A DNA stretch of 64,000 nt from Phyto melanocephala (lineage: Eukaryota > Arthropoda > Insecta > Diptera > Rhinophoridae): the NCBI GenBank assembly GCA_941918925.1, contig OW799237.1, positions 52,812,997 to 52,876,996 of the forward strand, given 5' to 3'. Shown here piece by piece: positions 22,985 to 33,639 of the stretch. Below the pieces are notes generated by a model. The model was given only the letters and a program-made list of their open reading frames with translations. It was not told the DNA's origin and ran no database searches. Made by a program: the position numbers and the translations under genes. Positions within the stretch are counted from its first letter, which is position 1. Each line of letters opens with the position of its first letter.

Positions 22985-23890
22985 AACGGTGATTTTTTAG
23001 CTATTATCTTTTTGACAACACTGGTTTAAACAGCTGACGTACGTTTCGTGTTTTGTTTCACTGTCAAACCTCTTCAGTTTGGTCTGTAATTTAACCATGA
23101 ATCGTCTTACAAACGAACAACGCTTGCAAATTAATGAATTTTATTATCAAAATGCGTGCTCTGTTAAGAAAGTTTATCGCGCGCTTCTTGTGTTCAACGA
23201 CAAAGCTCATTTTTGGCTCAATGGGTACGTTAATAAGCAGAATTGTCGATTTTGTAGTGAAGATCAGCCAGAAGCATTGCCAGAGCCACCAATTCATCCA
23301 GAAAAAGTCACAATTTTATTCGGTTGATGGACTGGTGGCATCATTGAAACGTACTTCTTTAAAGATGATGCGAATCGTAACATAACTGTGAATGGTGAGC
23401 GCTACCGTGAGATGATATCCAACTTTTTTTGGCCCAAAATGCAAGGTTTCAACAAGACGGTGCCACATACCACACAGCACGCCTAACAATGGACTTGTTG
23501 AGAGGCGAGTTCGGTGAACATTTTATTTCACGTTCGGGTCCGGCCAATTGGCCGCCTAGATCGTGCGATTTCACGCCTTTAGACCATTTTTTGTGAGGCT
23601 ATGTTAAAGCTCATGTCTATACACACATTCCCGCTTTAATTGACGCATTGTAAGACAGCATTGAGGCATTTATTCATGAGATACCGGCCGAAATGTTGGA
23701 AAGAGTATGCCAAAATTGGACAAAGCGGATGGACCATTTGAGGCGCAGTCAGGGTCAATAATTGCATGAAATAATCTTCAAACATTAAATTATATGGACC
23801 GAACTATCGGTTCAAATAAAGATTTCATGCATTTTTCTGAATTTTATGTGTTTTTTTAAACTATCCTATAGCTCTTAAAAAATCACCCAT
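22985..23890 (+). mobile_element. Internally deleted mariner element
   Basis: The inverted ends GGTGATTTTTTAGCTAT (left) and the complement of ATAGCTCTTAAAAAATCACC (right) are flanked by TA (22983-22984 and 23891-23892), the mariner target duplication. The 906-bp length is below the about 1.3 kb of full mariners, because the middle of the transposase is missing. Confidence 0.85.
23097..23788 (+). pseudogene. Mariner transposase, internally deleted and frameshifted
   Basis: The N-terminus MNRLTNEQRLQINEFYYQ joins directly to the central AHFWLNGYVNKQNCRF block, so the helix-turn-helix region and much of the linker are deleted. Downstream blocks are recognisable in changing frames: NRNITVNGERYREMI, QQDGATYHTARLTMDLL with the second catalytic aspartate, and NWPPRSCDFTPLDHFL with the third. 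The first catalytic position reads NDKAHF rather than the SDEAHF form I recall for the family, and there are stops from 23327 onward. It has no activity, but the terminal repeats are present. Confidence 0.88.
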
Positions 23891-23892
23891 TA

Positions 23893-24650
23893 TTAATAAT
23901 CTAATATTTCTCCTAAATATCTTTTATTCTCTCTTCTATCAACCTCTATTCCGTTGAGTCCCTCTATTACATGTTGTAATCTACCTTGGTCCTTATTATC
24001 ACTCATAAAACTTTACTACCACTACATCAAATGCAAAAAATGGCAAATTGGTATAAAATGAAACGCAGGCACCTGATTTAATGCCCTTACAAAGATTTGC
24101 ATTAAGATTGAACAAAAATATTTTTTAATTTATTTTTTTTTTCTTTTACAAGCACTCTACTTATTTCCGTTATTTCGGTTGCGGCTGGAGTATTGTTTCC
24201 TCGATGTTGTCTCTCGGTGTTGATTGTCTCTTTCAATGCTGACCAGGCTGTTTTGAAGCAAATTCCCAAATGCACTTTCTTAACTGTCTAATTTTTCGCG
24301 CACCATTTGTTGTTGAGAAAGCACTTAAGTATAAACAGATATTTATCTAAGATTTTCACTGTTTTTTTGTTTGTTTTCTTACCTTTTGTGTTTGCTAAGG
24401 CTTTTTATTGCTCTGGGTCCTTATGACTTTAATATTAAGGTTTTTTTTTATTTTATTTTTTGAATAGTTTATTTTGTTTGCATTGTTTTTATTTATGTTT
24501 ATATGGGAGACAAAAAGGGGTTTGATTTTATATTGGGAGTACTGTCCTGGCAAAAAACTTTTGTTGCGTTTTTTGTATTAACAATAGTTTCACTTAAAAA
24601 AAAAAAAAAAGTAAAAAGTAAAAATCCGTGTTCGTCTTAAATTGAAACTC
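23893..24650. other. No clear gene; weak minus-strand gag-like trace
   Basis: On the minus strand around 24310-24160 a short frame reads FGNLLQNSLVSIERDNQ, followed by an Arg/Asn/Gln-rich stretch. It could be the end of a retrotransposon gag belonging to the same old element as the env remnant, now interrupted by the mariner. This is speculative. The rest is AT-rich. Confidence 0.25.
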
Positions 24651-24659
24651 GGTATAAAA

Positions 24660-25470
24660 GCTACTTTACATAACGCGTGATCTATTTTGAGGTTTCCTAC
24701 TTTTTTAAAGGAAAAAACACAGAAAATTCAAATTTAATGGGGAATGTTTATTATCATTTGAACGAACATTCTTTCACATTTATTTTTTTAAGATTATATC
24801 TATGAAATGTTCTCCGTTTTACGTCACAGATGGTCTATCCGTTGAGCCCAGCTTTTGATGATTCGTTCGAGCATTTCGACTGGCAAATGGCGAATAACAC
24901 GCGTGTTGTTTTCCTTCAAGGCCTGAATCGAAGCGGGTTTGTCCGCAAACACTTTAGACTTTACATATCCCCACAGGAAAAAGTGTAATGGTGTGATATC
25001 ACACGATCTTGATTAATGCAATGTGTGGAAAGCACGATAACGGTCGCCATTAACGGTTACGTTCGCACCGGCATCAATTTTAAAGAAATATGGACCGATG
25101 ATTCCACCGGCCCCCAAACCATACCAAACAGTTATTTTTTCTGGATAAAGTGGCATTTTTAAGGTTGCTCTTTGTCCTAAACAAGCCAATTTTGGTTGTT
25201 TACATATCCATTGAGCCAGAAATGGGCCTCATAGCTGAACAGAATTTGTCTCGAAAACGTCGGATCTTCTTGGAACTTTTCAAGAGCCCATAGAAACGAT
25301 GTCACTTGGGAAGGTCGAGCGGCTTTAGTTATTGCACAAGCTGTATTTTTTACGCTTTCAATTTAAATTCTTGACGTAAAATGAGCCAAGTCGTTTCATT
25401 CGTCTGTCCAAGTTCGTGTACACTCTCAGCTACGGCCGCTATATTTTCTTCACAGCGTGCTCTATGCGGT
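24660..25470 (-). pseudogene. Second mariner-type transposase remnant, degenerate
   Basis: Minus-strand translation in mixed frames gives successive mariner blocks: HRARCEENIAAVAESVHE near 25440, KIQLVQ and LKPLDLPKWHRF near 25330-25280, FCSAMRPISGSMDM near 25220, and QTRFDSGLEGKQH near 24920. Numerous stops and indels are present. The sequence is a different mariner subfamily from the copy at 22985. The N-terminal part ends near 25470 and the left end is missing. Confidence 0.75.
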
Positions 25471-26124
25471 CGAATATTATATAATAATAAAAATCAGTTT
25501 TGAAGCTTTTTCGTTTGTAAAGCTACAAACTTCAATAAAACAAACACCACTTAGAAGAAAATATTACACATTCTTTAACGGCGAAACTCATTATTTAAGT
25601 CACTATACCGAGTTCAACATTTTCTATTGTTCTGTTCTAAAACAATATAAAAAGTAGACAATCTATCTATAAATTTATCCAAAGTTTTTTTTAAATAAAA
25701 TCTTGCATTAGCCAAAAAAAAGTAATTCTTCAATTTTCAATTTCCCTTACCCGAATCCGACTGTACTTTTATATGTATTGTTTCTATGTATAATGTTTGA
25801 GTACCGCTTAAGGTCGCTTCACACTATTTAACAAGTCTTTAGATTTTCATTGGATTTTGTAAGAGCAAAATAAAATTATTTTTGGTCTGATTGTCATAAA
25901 ATCAAATAGAAAATTTTCTCATTACGATTTGTGTCTACACTATCACACTTCAAATAAAATTCAGTTATTTTTTTTCTTAAGCACATTTATTTAACCTACA
26001 TTTATAAATGAAATAACTTTCTTAAGATTTCTGAATACGTATTATTTATTAATAAAAATTTCATAAAAACTTCTTTTTCGTTTACATTGTTAACTTTATG
26101 ATTTTTCTTTTAGTGTACCAATGG
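25471..26124. other. No recognisable feature upstream of the BEL element
   Basis: This is AT-rich sequence. The open frame at 25457-25657 overlaps the mariner remnant edge and has no family resemblance. It is the left flank of the BEL insertion. Confidence 0.5.
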
Positions 26125-26392
26125 TGTTACCGACAATTTGACCCTACTACCCTTAGTTACAACCTTATTTATTTATTATCGTTTTTCAACACTGTATATA
26201 ATTAAATTAAAAGAAAAGTTGTTATACATACTAAATAACTTGCCACTACGAAGAAGTAAGAGGAAAATAAACCTAAAAACTAAGGTAAAATATTTAAAAT
26301 ATATTGTTCAAAATATATAATAGAAAATTCTCGCTTTAGAATTTTAAAGCGACAAACTGCTGGATAAAAATTAGTTTGTTTTATTTTCAACA
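26125..26392 (+). repeat. BEL 5' LTR
   Basis: The LTR starts TGTTACCGAC and ends TTCAACA. It is matched over its whole length by 30456-30726. The open frame at 26138-26320 lies wholly in the LTR and is also read into from pol at the 3' LTR, so it is not a gene. Confidence 0.9.
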
Positions 26393-26416
26393 AATCTTTA
26401 AAATTCTTAATAAGTA

Positions 26417-28693
26417 ATGGCTAAGAATATGACGGAAGAAAATCTCACCCTTGCTGCCAACTGCATCTTATGCAACGACCCGGATGATGGAAACATGATA
26501 ACCTGTTCCAGATACCTTCATTGTTTCCATAATAGCTGTTGTGATATTGACGACGATATTGACTTATTTACGTGGAGATGTCAAAATTGTCATGCTACCA
26601 CACAAAAAGACCAACATAACCTCAAAGCACAAGGCGTTATGAACGATTCCCCCTTTGAGGTTAATGAGACATCAACCAGTCGATCTTCAAATAACACACA
26701 AGCCGTTCGGTCAGCTATTAGTGCTAAAAAGCAGCTAGAACTGCAGCAGCTAGAGGAGGAGATGTTGCTAAAACAGGAGTTTTTACGACGTAAGTACCAA
26801 TTACTACGCCAAGAGGCTGATGAATGCCAAGAAATTGACACTGTGCGGCCAGTGGGTAATAGCAACAAAAATGCTACAATTGATGACCCACCGTATGTAC
26901 AAAATGGTCAACAAAATGGAAACATCAGACCCGAGATAAATACTTCCTTAAATATAAACAACACCGTCATGCGGCGAGTAGCGAACAATGATCACAATGT
27001 AGCACAGCCACAAACCATATTACCATACAGCACAATTGTTGCCAGCTCAACAACAAATTATAGAAATATAAATGACATCACTCAAAACAGAGATGTTACA
27101 GGCTGTCAACATATGTTTAACTCAAACGTAAACAACACACAAAACAACCCTCACAATGAAAATAAGTCAAGTAATAGAAATAATTGTGAAGGTAATTTTT
27201 TTAATACAACGGCGACCCAATTAATGGCAAGGCAATATATTTGCAAAGATTTACCATCCTTTAATGGAGACCCAAAAGAGTGGCCAATATTTATAAGTGC
27301 CTATGAACACAGCACTCAAGCTGCCGGCTATACAAATGAAGAAAACCTCATCAGACTACAAAACAGCTTACGTGGTAAAGCCCGGGATGCGGTAAGAAAT
27401 TGTTTGATGCTCCCGGATATGGTTCCGGACATTATTAGAACCTTAAAAATGTACTACGGCAGACCCGAGTGCAAAATAAAAAACTTGGTTGAGGAAGTGC
27501 GTACGTATACAATACAGCGGGGCAAACTAGAGACCCTAATAGAATTTTCGTTTGCAGTTAAAAATCTTTGTGCCACTATTCGTGTATCTCATTTAGAGGA
27601 ATATTTAATTAATCCTACTCTTTTGCAGGAACTTGTAGACAAGTTGCCGGTGGACACAGTATTGCAATGGGCTTTACATTCTAAAGATATTCACCGTCCA
27701 AATTTATTACATTTTTCAGACTGGTTGTATATGATTGCAGAGGCAACTTGCAAAGTCACTGCTCCTGTATTCGACACCAATAACAACAAAAAGCCAATAA
27801 AAAAAGAGACACGTTTAAACACACACAAACCACAAAGTGTACGGCTGCAGTGTATAATTTGTAAAGACCCACATAAATTGACAGAGTGCGAAAAATTTAA
27901 GAAGCTATCTGTTAGTGAACGGTGGGACATTGTCAAGGCAAACAATTTATGCCGTGTTTGCTTTGGAAAACACAGGCGTAGATGTTGGTTTCAAAAACAA
28001 TGTGGGGTTGATGGGTGTTCTGTATTTCACAACCGATTATTGCATAATGAAGAGCAGCCATCAGGTGGCAAAGTAAATAATCATAGTTCTTCAATTGAAG
28101 ATGAGCCCTTTTATCGAGTTTTACCAGTCACTCTTTATGGTAGTGACAAATCCGTTCAAATATATGCTCTTATGGACGATGGTTCGACGTTAACGCTTTT
28201 AGAAGATAAGGTAGCTAATTTATTAGGTGTTAAAGGCATTAACGACCCTATTTGCATCCGATGGACTGGTGACGTCACCCGATATGAAAATAATTCAAAA
28301 AAACTGAATTTGAAAATATCTTCAGCCAAACCCAACTCTAATATTTTTCCAATCAACAACGTGTACACCGTTAAAAAATTAAACTTGTCAAGGGAAACAA
28401 TGAACGTTGAAGATATCAAAGCCAAATACACTTACCTAAAAGATATACCCCTTGACGGTTATATGAACGTAGTACCATCAATGATAATTGGTGTAAATAA
28501 TCCCAATTTAATTGCATCTATTAAAGTGCGTGAAGGCGGATGGCATCAACCTGTGGCATCAAAAACAAGATTGGGATGGACTCTTTTTGGTGGTGGCTCT
28601 AAACCTGTTGGAAAACTTAATTTTCACAAATGCAACTGCGATGAAGTTCATGACCTTGTAAAGCAATTTTTGCTGATGAAAGTGTTGGTATAA
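26417..28693 (+). CDS. BEL gag-protease polyprotein (N-terminal part of Gag-Pol)
   Basis: This is a 758-codon open frame starting 24 bp after the 5' LTR. Residues 16-58 form a PHD-like finger (CILC, HCFHNSC, WRCQNC) in which the expected fourth ligand Cys (residue 33) is Tyr. Residues about 104-136 are a Gln/Glu/Leu-rich coiled coil. An Asn-rich linker leads to the capsid-like region from about 278 (DLPSFNGDPKEWPIF). A Cys/His nucleic-acid-binding segment runs from about 478 (CIICKDPHKLTEC; CRVCFGKHRRRCWF). The aspartic protease has its active-site block ALMDDGSTLTLLE at about 583. The frame ends at 28693 after a likely one-base loss in the T-run near 28670, since the pol frame continues one base off. 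The protein would be structural and proteolytic; integrity of this part is good. Confidence 0.9.
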   Translation: MAKNMTEENLTLAANCILCNDPDDGNMITCSRYLHCFHNSCCDIDDDIDLFTWRCQNCHATTQKDQHNLKAQGVMNDSPFEVNETSTSRSSNNTQAVRSAISAKKQLELQQLEEEMLLKQEFLRRKYQLLRQEADECQEIDTVRPVGNSNKNATIDDPPYVQNGQQNGNIRPEINTSLNINNTVMRRVANNDHNVAQPQTILPYSTIVASSTTNYRNINDITQNRDVTGCQHMFNSNVNNTQNNPHNENKSSNRNNCEGNFFNTTATQLMARQYICKDLPSFNGDPKEWPIFISAYEHSTQAAGYTNEENLIRLQNSLRGKARDAVRNCLMLPDMVPDIIRTLKMYYGRPECKIKNLVEEVRTYTIQRGKLETLIEFSFAVKNLCATIRVSHLEEYLINPTLLQELVDKLPVDTVLQWALHSKDIHRPNLLHFSDWLYMIAEATCKVTAPVFDTNNNKKPIKKETRLNTHKPQSVRLQCIICKDPHKLTECEKFKKLSVSERWDIVKANNLCRVCFGKHRRRCWFQKQCGVDGCSVFHNRLLHNEEQPSGGKVNNHSSSIEDEPFYRVLPVTLYGSDKSVQIYALMDDGSTLTLLEDKVANLLGVKGINDPICIRWTGDVTRYENNSKKLNLKISSAKPNSNIFPINNVYTVKKLNLSRETMNVEDIKAKYTYLKDIPLDGYMNVVPSMIIGVNNPNLIASIKVREGGWHQPVASKTRLGWTLFGGGSKPVGKLNFHKCNCDEVHDLVKQFLLMKVLV

Positions 28694-30455
28694 CAGATGT
28701 GAAGTCAGTGCCTATGTCGAAGGACGATGAGCAGGCTATACAAATTTTAAACGACTCCTGTGAACTTAAAGCCGGCAGATACGAGGTTGGACTTTTAGGG
28801 AAAAATAACCCGCCAGAGTTGCCAGATAGTTTGCCAACTGCCATGAGACGTTTAAAGTGTATTAAACACAAAGCTGAGAGGGACCCTTATCTAGCCGAAA
28901 TTTTAAAAGAACAAATTGCTAATTTAGAAGAAAAAGGTTATGCTGAAAGATTACCACTAGAAGAACTACAGCAAAATAAAAACAAAGCATGGTATTTACC
29001 CACCTTTGTTGTAAAAAACCCACATAAACCAAATAAAATACGACTCGTGTGGGATGCTGCAGCTAAATCTGAGGGTTTTGCTCTCAATAAATTTTTATTG
29101 AAGGGCCCTGACTTGCTAATGCCCCTTATTAAAATTTTATTTAAATTTAGAATGGGAGCTATAGCTTCTGGCGGAGATATAGCCAAAATGTTTCACCGCA
29201 TATGTGTTCGAAAAGAAGATGCAAGTGCGCAGCGTTTTTTGTGGTGGGATGAAAACAATTCCCTTCTTGTATGTCAACTTAATGTATTTACCTTTGGAGC
29301 ATCATGTTCATTTTTCATTGCACATTTTGTTCGCATCAAAAACGCTAGACAATTTGGTAATGAAAGGGCAATTGAGGCAATTACAAAACAAAATTACGTT
29401 GATGATTTTATTGACTCTACAACAACCATCGAAGAAGCAAATAAGCTAGCAATAAATGTCCGAGACGTCCATGCTAAAGGAGGTTTTATTATGCGTAATA
29501 GGTCATTAAACTCCATAAAAGTTCTAAAAGCGGTAGGGGAAACAAAAGACCCAGATCCAAAGGCCTTTGAAAATAGCGAAAAAATTATTCAATATGAAAT
29601 AATTCTTGGGCTTTACTGGGACCCTAAAAATGATGTTTTTAAAATGAATTTAAAATTTGTACGGCTTCGACGACCAATTCTATCTAAGGACTTAGTACCT
29701 ACAAAGCGAGAGGTTTTACAAGTCTTGATGTCTGTTTTCGACCCTTAAGGGTTTGTGAGGTGTTTTATGTCATATTTAAAATCAATTCTGCAAGAAATTT
29801 GGCGAAGCGGTATAGACTGGGACCAGCCTCTTAATGATGACGTTTTTAATAAGTGGAAATATTGGCTCAAATTTTTGCCAACAATAACCAAAATATCCAT
29901 ACCGCGCTGTTATTCACTCGCACTACAACAAAATGAATATTCTGCTGAGTTACACACTTTTGTCATAGCAAGTGAGGATGCTTATGCAGCCGTTTCATAT
30001 TTTCGATTTTCAATTGGTGAAAAGGTGGAAATAAGACTCATCGTGGCAAAGGTAGGCCCACTTCGACCCCTTTTAATACCACGGCTCGAATTACAGGCAG
30101 CAACTATTGGTGCCAGGCTAATGAAGACAATTACTTTGCAGCGAAAGATATTGTGGACCGATTCGAGAACTGTTTTGACATGGCTAACTGGACACCCTAG
30201 AAAATACAAGCAGTTTGTAATGTTTCGGGTTGCTGAAATTTTAAAACTTATAAATGTTTCTGAAAGACGATGGTTTCCAAGTAAAATAAATGTAGCAGAT
30301 TTTGCAACAAAGTTTAGACCAGCTACTGATAACTACAAGGAGTGGTTTAAAGGTCCATCTTGGCTGAAACTGTCTAAAAGTCTTTGGCCAAACAATCCCG
30401 CTACTGTTGAACCTAATGTCGAGATGACCGAGACTCATCTTACTGGGGGGAGAAT
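28694..30455 (+). pseudogene. BEL reverse transcriptase and RNase H (pol), interrupted
   Basis: Frame 28699-29748 carries the BEL reverse transcriptase: RLVWDAAAKSEGFALN, SGGDIAKMFHRICV, and the catalytic YVDDFIDS at about residue 232. An in-frame TAA at 29746-29748 (SVFDP then stop) interrupts the protein. The same frame resumes to 30455 with the connection and RNase H regions (IPRLELQAA, LWTDSRTVLTWL, NVADFATK). No integrase zinc or DDE motif follows; instead the frame runs into the polypurine tract and the LTR. It lost its start context through the frameshift near 28670. It is non-functional for integration. Confidence 0.92.
30443..30455 (+). other. BEL polypurine tract
   Basis: CTGGGGGGAGAAT lies immediately before the TGTTACC start of the 3' LTR, the expected position of the plus-strand primer. 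Confidence 0.8.
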
Positions 30456-30726
30456 TGTTACCGACAATTTGACCCTACTACCCTTAGTTACAAACTTATT
30501 TATTTATTATCGTTTTTCAACACTGTATATAATTAAATTAAAAGAAAAGTTGTTATACATACTAAATAACTTGCCACTACGAAGAAGTAAGAGGAAAATA
30601 AACCTAAAAAAAACTAAGGTAAAATATTTAAAATATATTGTTAAAAATAAATAATAAAAAATTCTCGCTTTAGAATTTTAAAGCGACAAACTGCTGGATA
30701 AAAATTAGTTTGTTTTATTTTCAACA
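30456..30726 (+). repeat. BEL 3' LTR
   Basis: It matches 26125-26392 with a few changes, including three extra A in the CCTAAAAAAAAC run. Its last bases (TTCAACA) abut, within about 3 bp, the left edge of tandem block A. Confidence 0.92.
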
Positions 30727-31164
30727 AATCGGTTTTTTCTAATGTGGCAACACATTCGCCTAGAATACTCTAGAATTAATTTCCTTATTTACAAATGAAT
30801 ATATACTAATATACCTATACGTATTAAAAAAAAACGATCAGACACCTGTCCGCATATTTTATTTCTGCTTTTTGTATAATATTTAAAAAATAATCATCTT
30901 TCCAGGAACTGCATCCTTATCGCTTTCTGAGTTTCCCGTAATTACACTTCAGTATTGCGTGGGTATCTATGTTTTTTCTTGCTGTCCAAAATAATATTGA
31001 GTTTTTTTTTCAAACAAATTTCAAGAATTATTTTTTAGATACTTTTTCGCTTTATAGTTCTTTGGCAATGAAGTTCACACATTCATTGTGAACTCTAGTT
31101 TCATCTCACCGCTTTGTACAATTAGTATTACTCAACAAGTGATTATATATATAAAAATTAAAAA

Positions 31165-31278
31165 ATGAGCAAGAAACTTAGAAAAATGTTGTGTAAAAAT
31201 GAGCCGGATATTTTTTGTTATGAGTGCGGCAAAATTATGACAAAAAATAAACGGCGCACAGAGGAGTATTTGGCCTGA
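31165..31278 (+). pseudogene. N-terminal Cys-motif fragment of unclassified transposon protein (copy A)
   Basis: A 37-codon frame, MSKKLRKMLCKNEPDIFCYE then CGKIMTKNKRRTEEYLA, ends TGA. The FCYxCG plus basic Lys/Arg segment resembles the N-terminus of a large uncharacterised arthropod protein family whose C-terminus carries the SDEHGERFHQ signature found at 33940-34118. The middle of that protein is missing here and the frame stops early. No function can be assigned. Identical in copy B. Confidence 0.45.
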
Positions 31279-31838
31279 AAGCTGGCCAAAATTATTAAAC
31301 GTGTTTTTTGAATTCAGAGTTCTAGTTTTTTGATAGTTTTAGGTGTAGTATGATATAAGAAATCTAGTAGCAGATTTTGAAAAAATTACACTGCGCAACA
31401 AAATTATACTGCGCAAAAAAATTTTTGTCTCTACTAGAAATAAAAGTATGTGGACTATATGGATTTTGATGCCCTTAATTCAAATCTGTTTTTCGTTTTT
31501 CTCTAGTACGTAAGGATTTGATTTTAAAGGCGTGGCATATTTCACCCCCTAAATCATTGGGTTGCCTAATATATTTAATTATAACTTGTAAACGGGTTCT
31601 CCGATTTTATTAGGAGAAGGATCAGAAGATGCACCGGAAAATTCTGCTTAAGCTAACTAAGCTTAAACGCATTTCTTTTCTATTTATTACTATTTCGAAG
31701 TTATTAAAAATTAAATGGCGAAAAAAAAAATTTTCCTGCAAAATTCGTCAAATTTTTTGTTTTCAAAATGCCATAAAAAAAATTTAAGGACCTAAAATTT
31801 AAATTTTTAAAATTTTCCAAAAGCCACATTCCTAAAGG

Positions 31839-32126
31839 CTATAATACACGGCATGTTTTTTACATCTGACTTCATGAGACATATGTAAATCTACATGTCT
31901 GTCAAAATTGTACTTCTACGCTGACTGCTTTGCGGCAGCAGAGATTTCTGCCAACGACTGATGTTTTGACAAAAGAAAATAAAGCGCCTTCTAATTAAAA
32001 TTTTGTCAGATGTCTCAACACATGTTTTTGTACAGAAGTAATGTTTTAAAGGTAACACACGACATGTTCATATTAGCAGTGGAGAATTTGACAAGTCAGA
32101 TGTAAAAAACATGCCGTGTATTAGCT
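31839..32126. mobile_element. 288-bp MITE-like element (copy A)
   Basis: Inverted ends of about 33 bp share TAATACACGGCATGTTTTTT and continue to ACATCTGACTT. Flanking octamers CCTAAAGG (31831-31838) and CCTTAAGG (32127-32134) differ by one base and could be an 8-bp target duplication as in hAT elements. It is non-coding and is present identically in block B. Confidence 0.65.
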
Positions 32127-32161
32127 CCTTAAGGAATAAAAGTCGGTATAAATAGTAAAAC

Positions 32162-32960
32162 TCAATTAACAAATGTTGATTTTAAAGGTTTAAACTGCTG
32201 CAAAACCTCTTCAAGGCATATACATAAGCATGTTGTTGTATGGTCGAGAAGAGCTTGGAGCTTCACTTCCGGTAATGTTTCACTAACGGTTATGGCATCT
32301 TCATTTGGACAACATTTTTTTTTTGCATGAGTAATGAGTAACATGGATACACATTTTTATTGGCATTGCTTTTTCGTGAGCTATGCATTTACAAAGAGTG
32401 CTAAAGCTCATTTCCTTTATTCACAGGGTTGACTTCAGAAGTTGTTAATGATTGCGTGCAAGTTCTTGCTTTTCTTGGGGATCTCGTTATATCCATTATT
32501 AATTTAGCCGCATCATTATGTCCCACTGCTCTTTGACTCATGGATGCGGCAAATGTGATCTCCTCTGTTGTTAATTGGTTACGAACTTCTTCCGTTTTTC
32601 TCCGCTTTGTTCTTTCACTAGCTTAATTAAATTCTTTTCGTGGTCGTCCTGAAGACGAACTGCCAAATACTGGTATTGTTACAGTTCCTTCCAGCCATTT
32701 AGCGTTTGTGCTTAAAAAGCGGTCCTCTTTACGTTATGCCAAAAGCCAATATCTTTTAAAACAATTTTTGAAATTTTTTAAACACTGCTTCAGTGCTAAT
32801 ATGTCCCCATCCCCTTGACATTTTGCTCAATTTTCTGACCAAAAAATCCAATTTCTCGTCAATGGTTCCAGCATTACATTTTATCACTACTTGAAATAGC
32901 TGTAATCTTGTTACATGTTGACTCGAAGTTACAAAACGGTTTTGATAAAGATTGTGTGCA
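32162..32960 (-). pseudogene. Second, minus-strand transposon protein remnant (copy A)
   Basis: Minus-strand reading from about 32960 downward gives, in changing frames, LDFLVRKLSKMSRGWGHIST, a GSSSGRPRKEFN stretch, then SERTKRRKTEEVRNQLTTEE and FAASMSQRAVGHNDAAKLI. A 60-codon frame at 32344-32162 follows with AKKKCCPNEDAITVSETLPE and LQALLDHTTT. These blocks are colinear with a second uncharacterised arthropod transposon-associated family that I recognise only by its GRPxKxF / KRRKTE and KLQxLLDHT signatures. Stops (for example after KEFN) and shifts make it a pseudogene. Its orientation is opposite to the flanking plus-strand remnants. Confidence 0.5.
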
Positions 32961-33639
32961 ATAACCCTTTATAAGTATTTTCAAGCGCATGCTCTTATGC
33001 GTTAATTGGATGGTAGGTAGTTTTGTAAACTTATTTGTGTGATAAATGCTTTTAATAATTTTTCTTATAAGGTACGTATATTTATTTTTTTAACATATAA
33101 TGTTTTGTAGAGGAGCTATATAAAAATATCCTTTATGGGCATGTGTGGGACATTCCCTTATAACTATTATGGGATAATAAAGAATTTTTCAAATTTATAA
33201 TTATAGGCAGGTATTAACATTGTTAAGTGTTAAAAGTGATGTGAATAACAGTTAAAATCAATAATTCAAAATACATAGAAGTTTATGACGATATAAATGT
33301 GTAAGAAAAAGTGCCTGATGAGCAAAAATGGAAGAAATGTGCAAATTTTAAAAAATCGTCAAAAACAAAGACGCAAACTTGCGCAAACTTTTTTTTATTT
33401 GTGGTATCAAACATAATTCGTAGAGATGCTAACCTCACTTTCAAAAACCTCTTCTTTTTCTTTTTTTTGCAAAAAAAGTGCATAATTTTTTTTTTTAACT
33501 TTTGTACGAATTGTTTCAACATGAATATTCAACATATTTCAAATTTTTTTTACTTTCTTAAATAACTTTTGATCAAACCTTTCAGCGAAAAAAAAAGTAT
33601 TGTTAAACCTTTATTCGTTTGGCCGCACAAAAAATATCA

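Larger units (their letters stand above)
26125..30726 (+). mobile_element. BEL/Pao LTR retrotransposon lacking integrase
   Basis: The element has LTRs of about 270 bp starting TGTTACCGACAATTTGACC (26125-26392 and 30456-30726), a gag-protease frame, reverse transcriptase and RNase H. RNase H is followed almost at once by the polypurine tract ACTGGGGGGAGAAT and the 3' LTR. The integrase domain that normally ends BEL pol is absent, so the copy has an internal deletion. The LTRs differ by only a few substitutions and a 3-base A-run change, so insertion is fairly recent. Flanking 5-mers (AATGG on the left, AATCG on the right) do not match exactly. Confidence 0.93.

Noticed and set aside
26138..26320. 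60-codon open frame, repeated at the end of the 29755-30654 frame
   Set aside because: It lies in the BEL LTRs. The long 3' frame reads through from pol into the LTR only because integrase is deleted.
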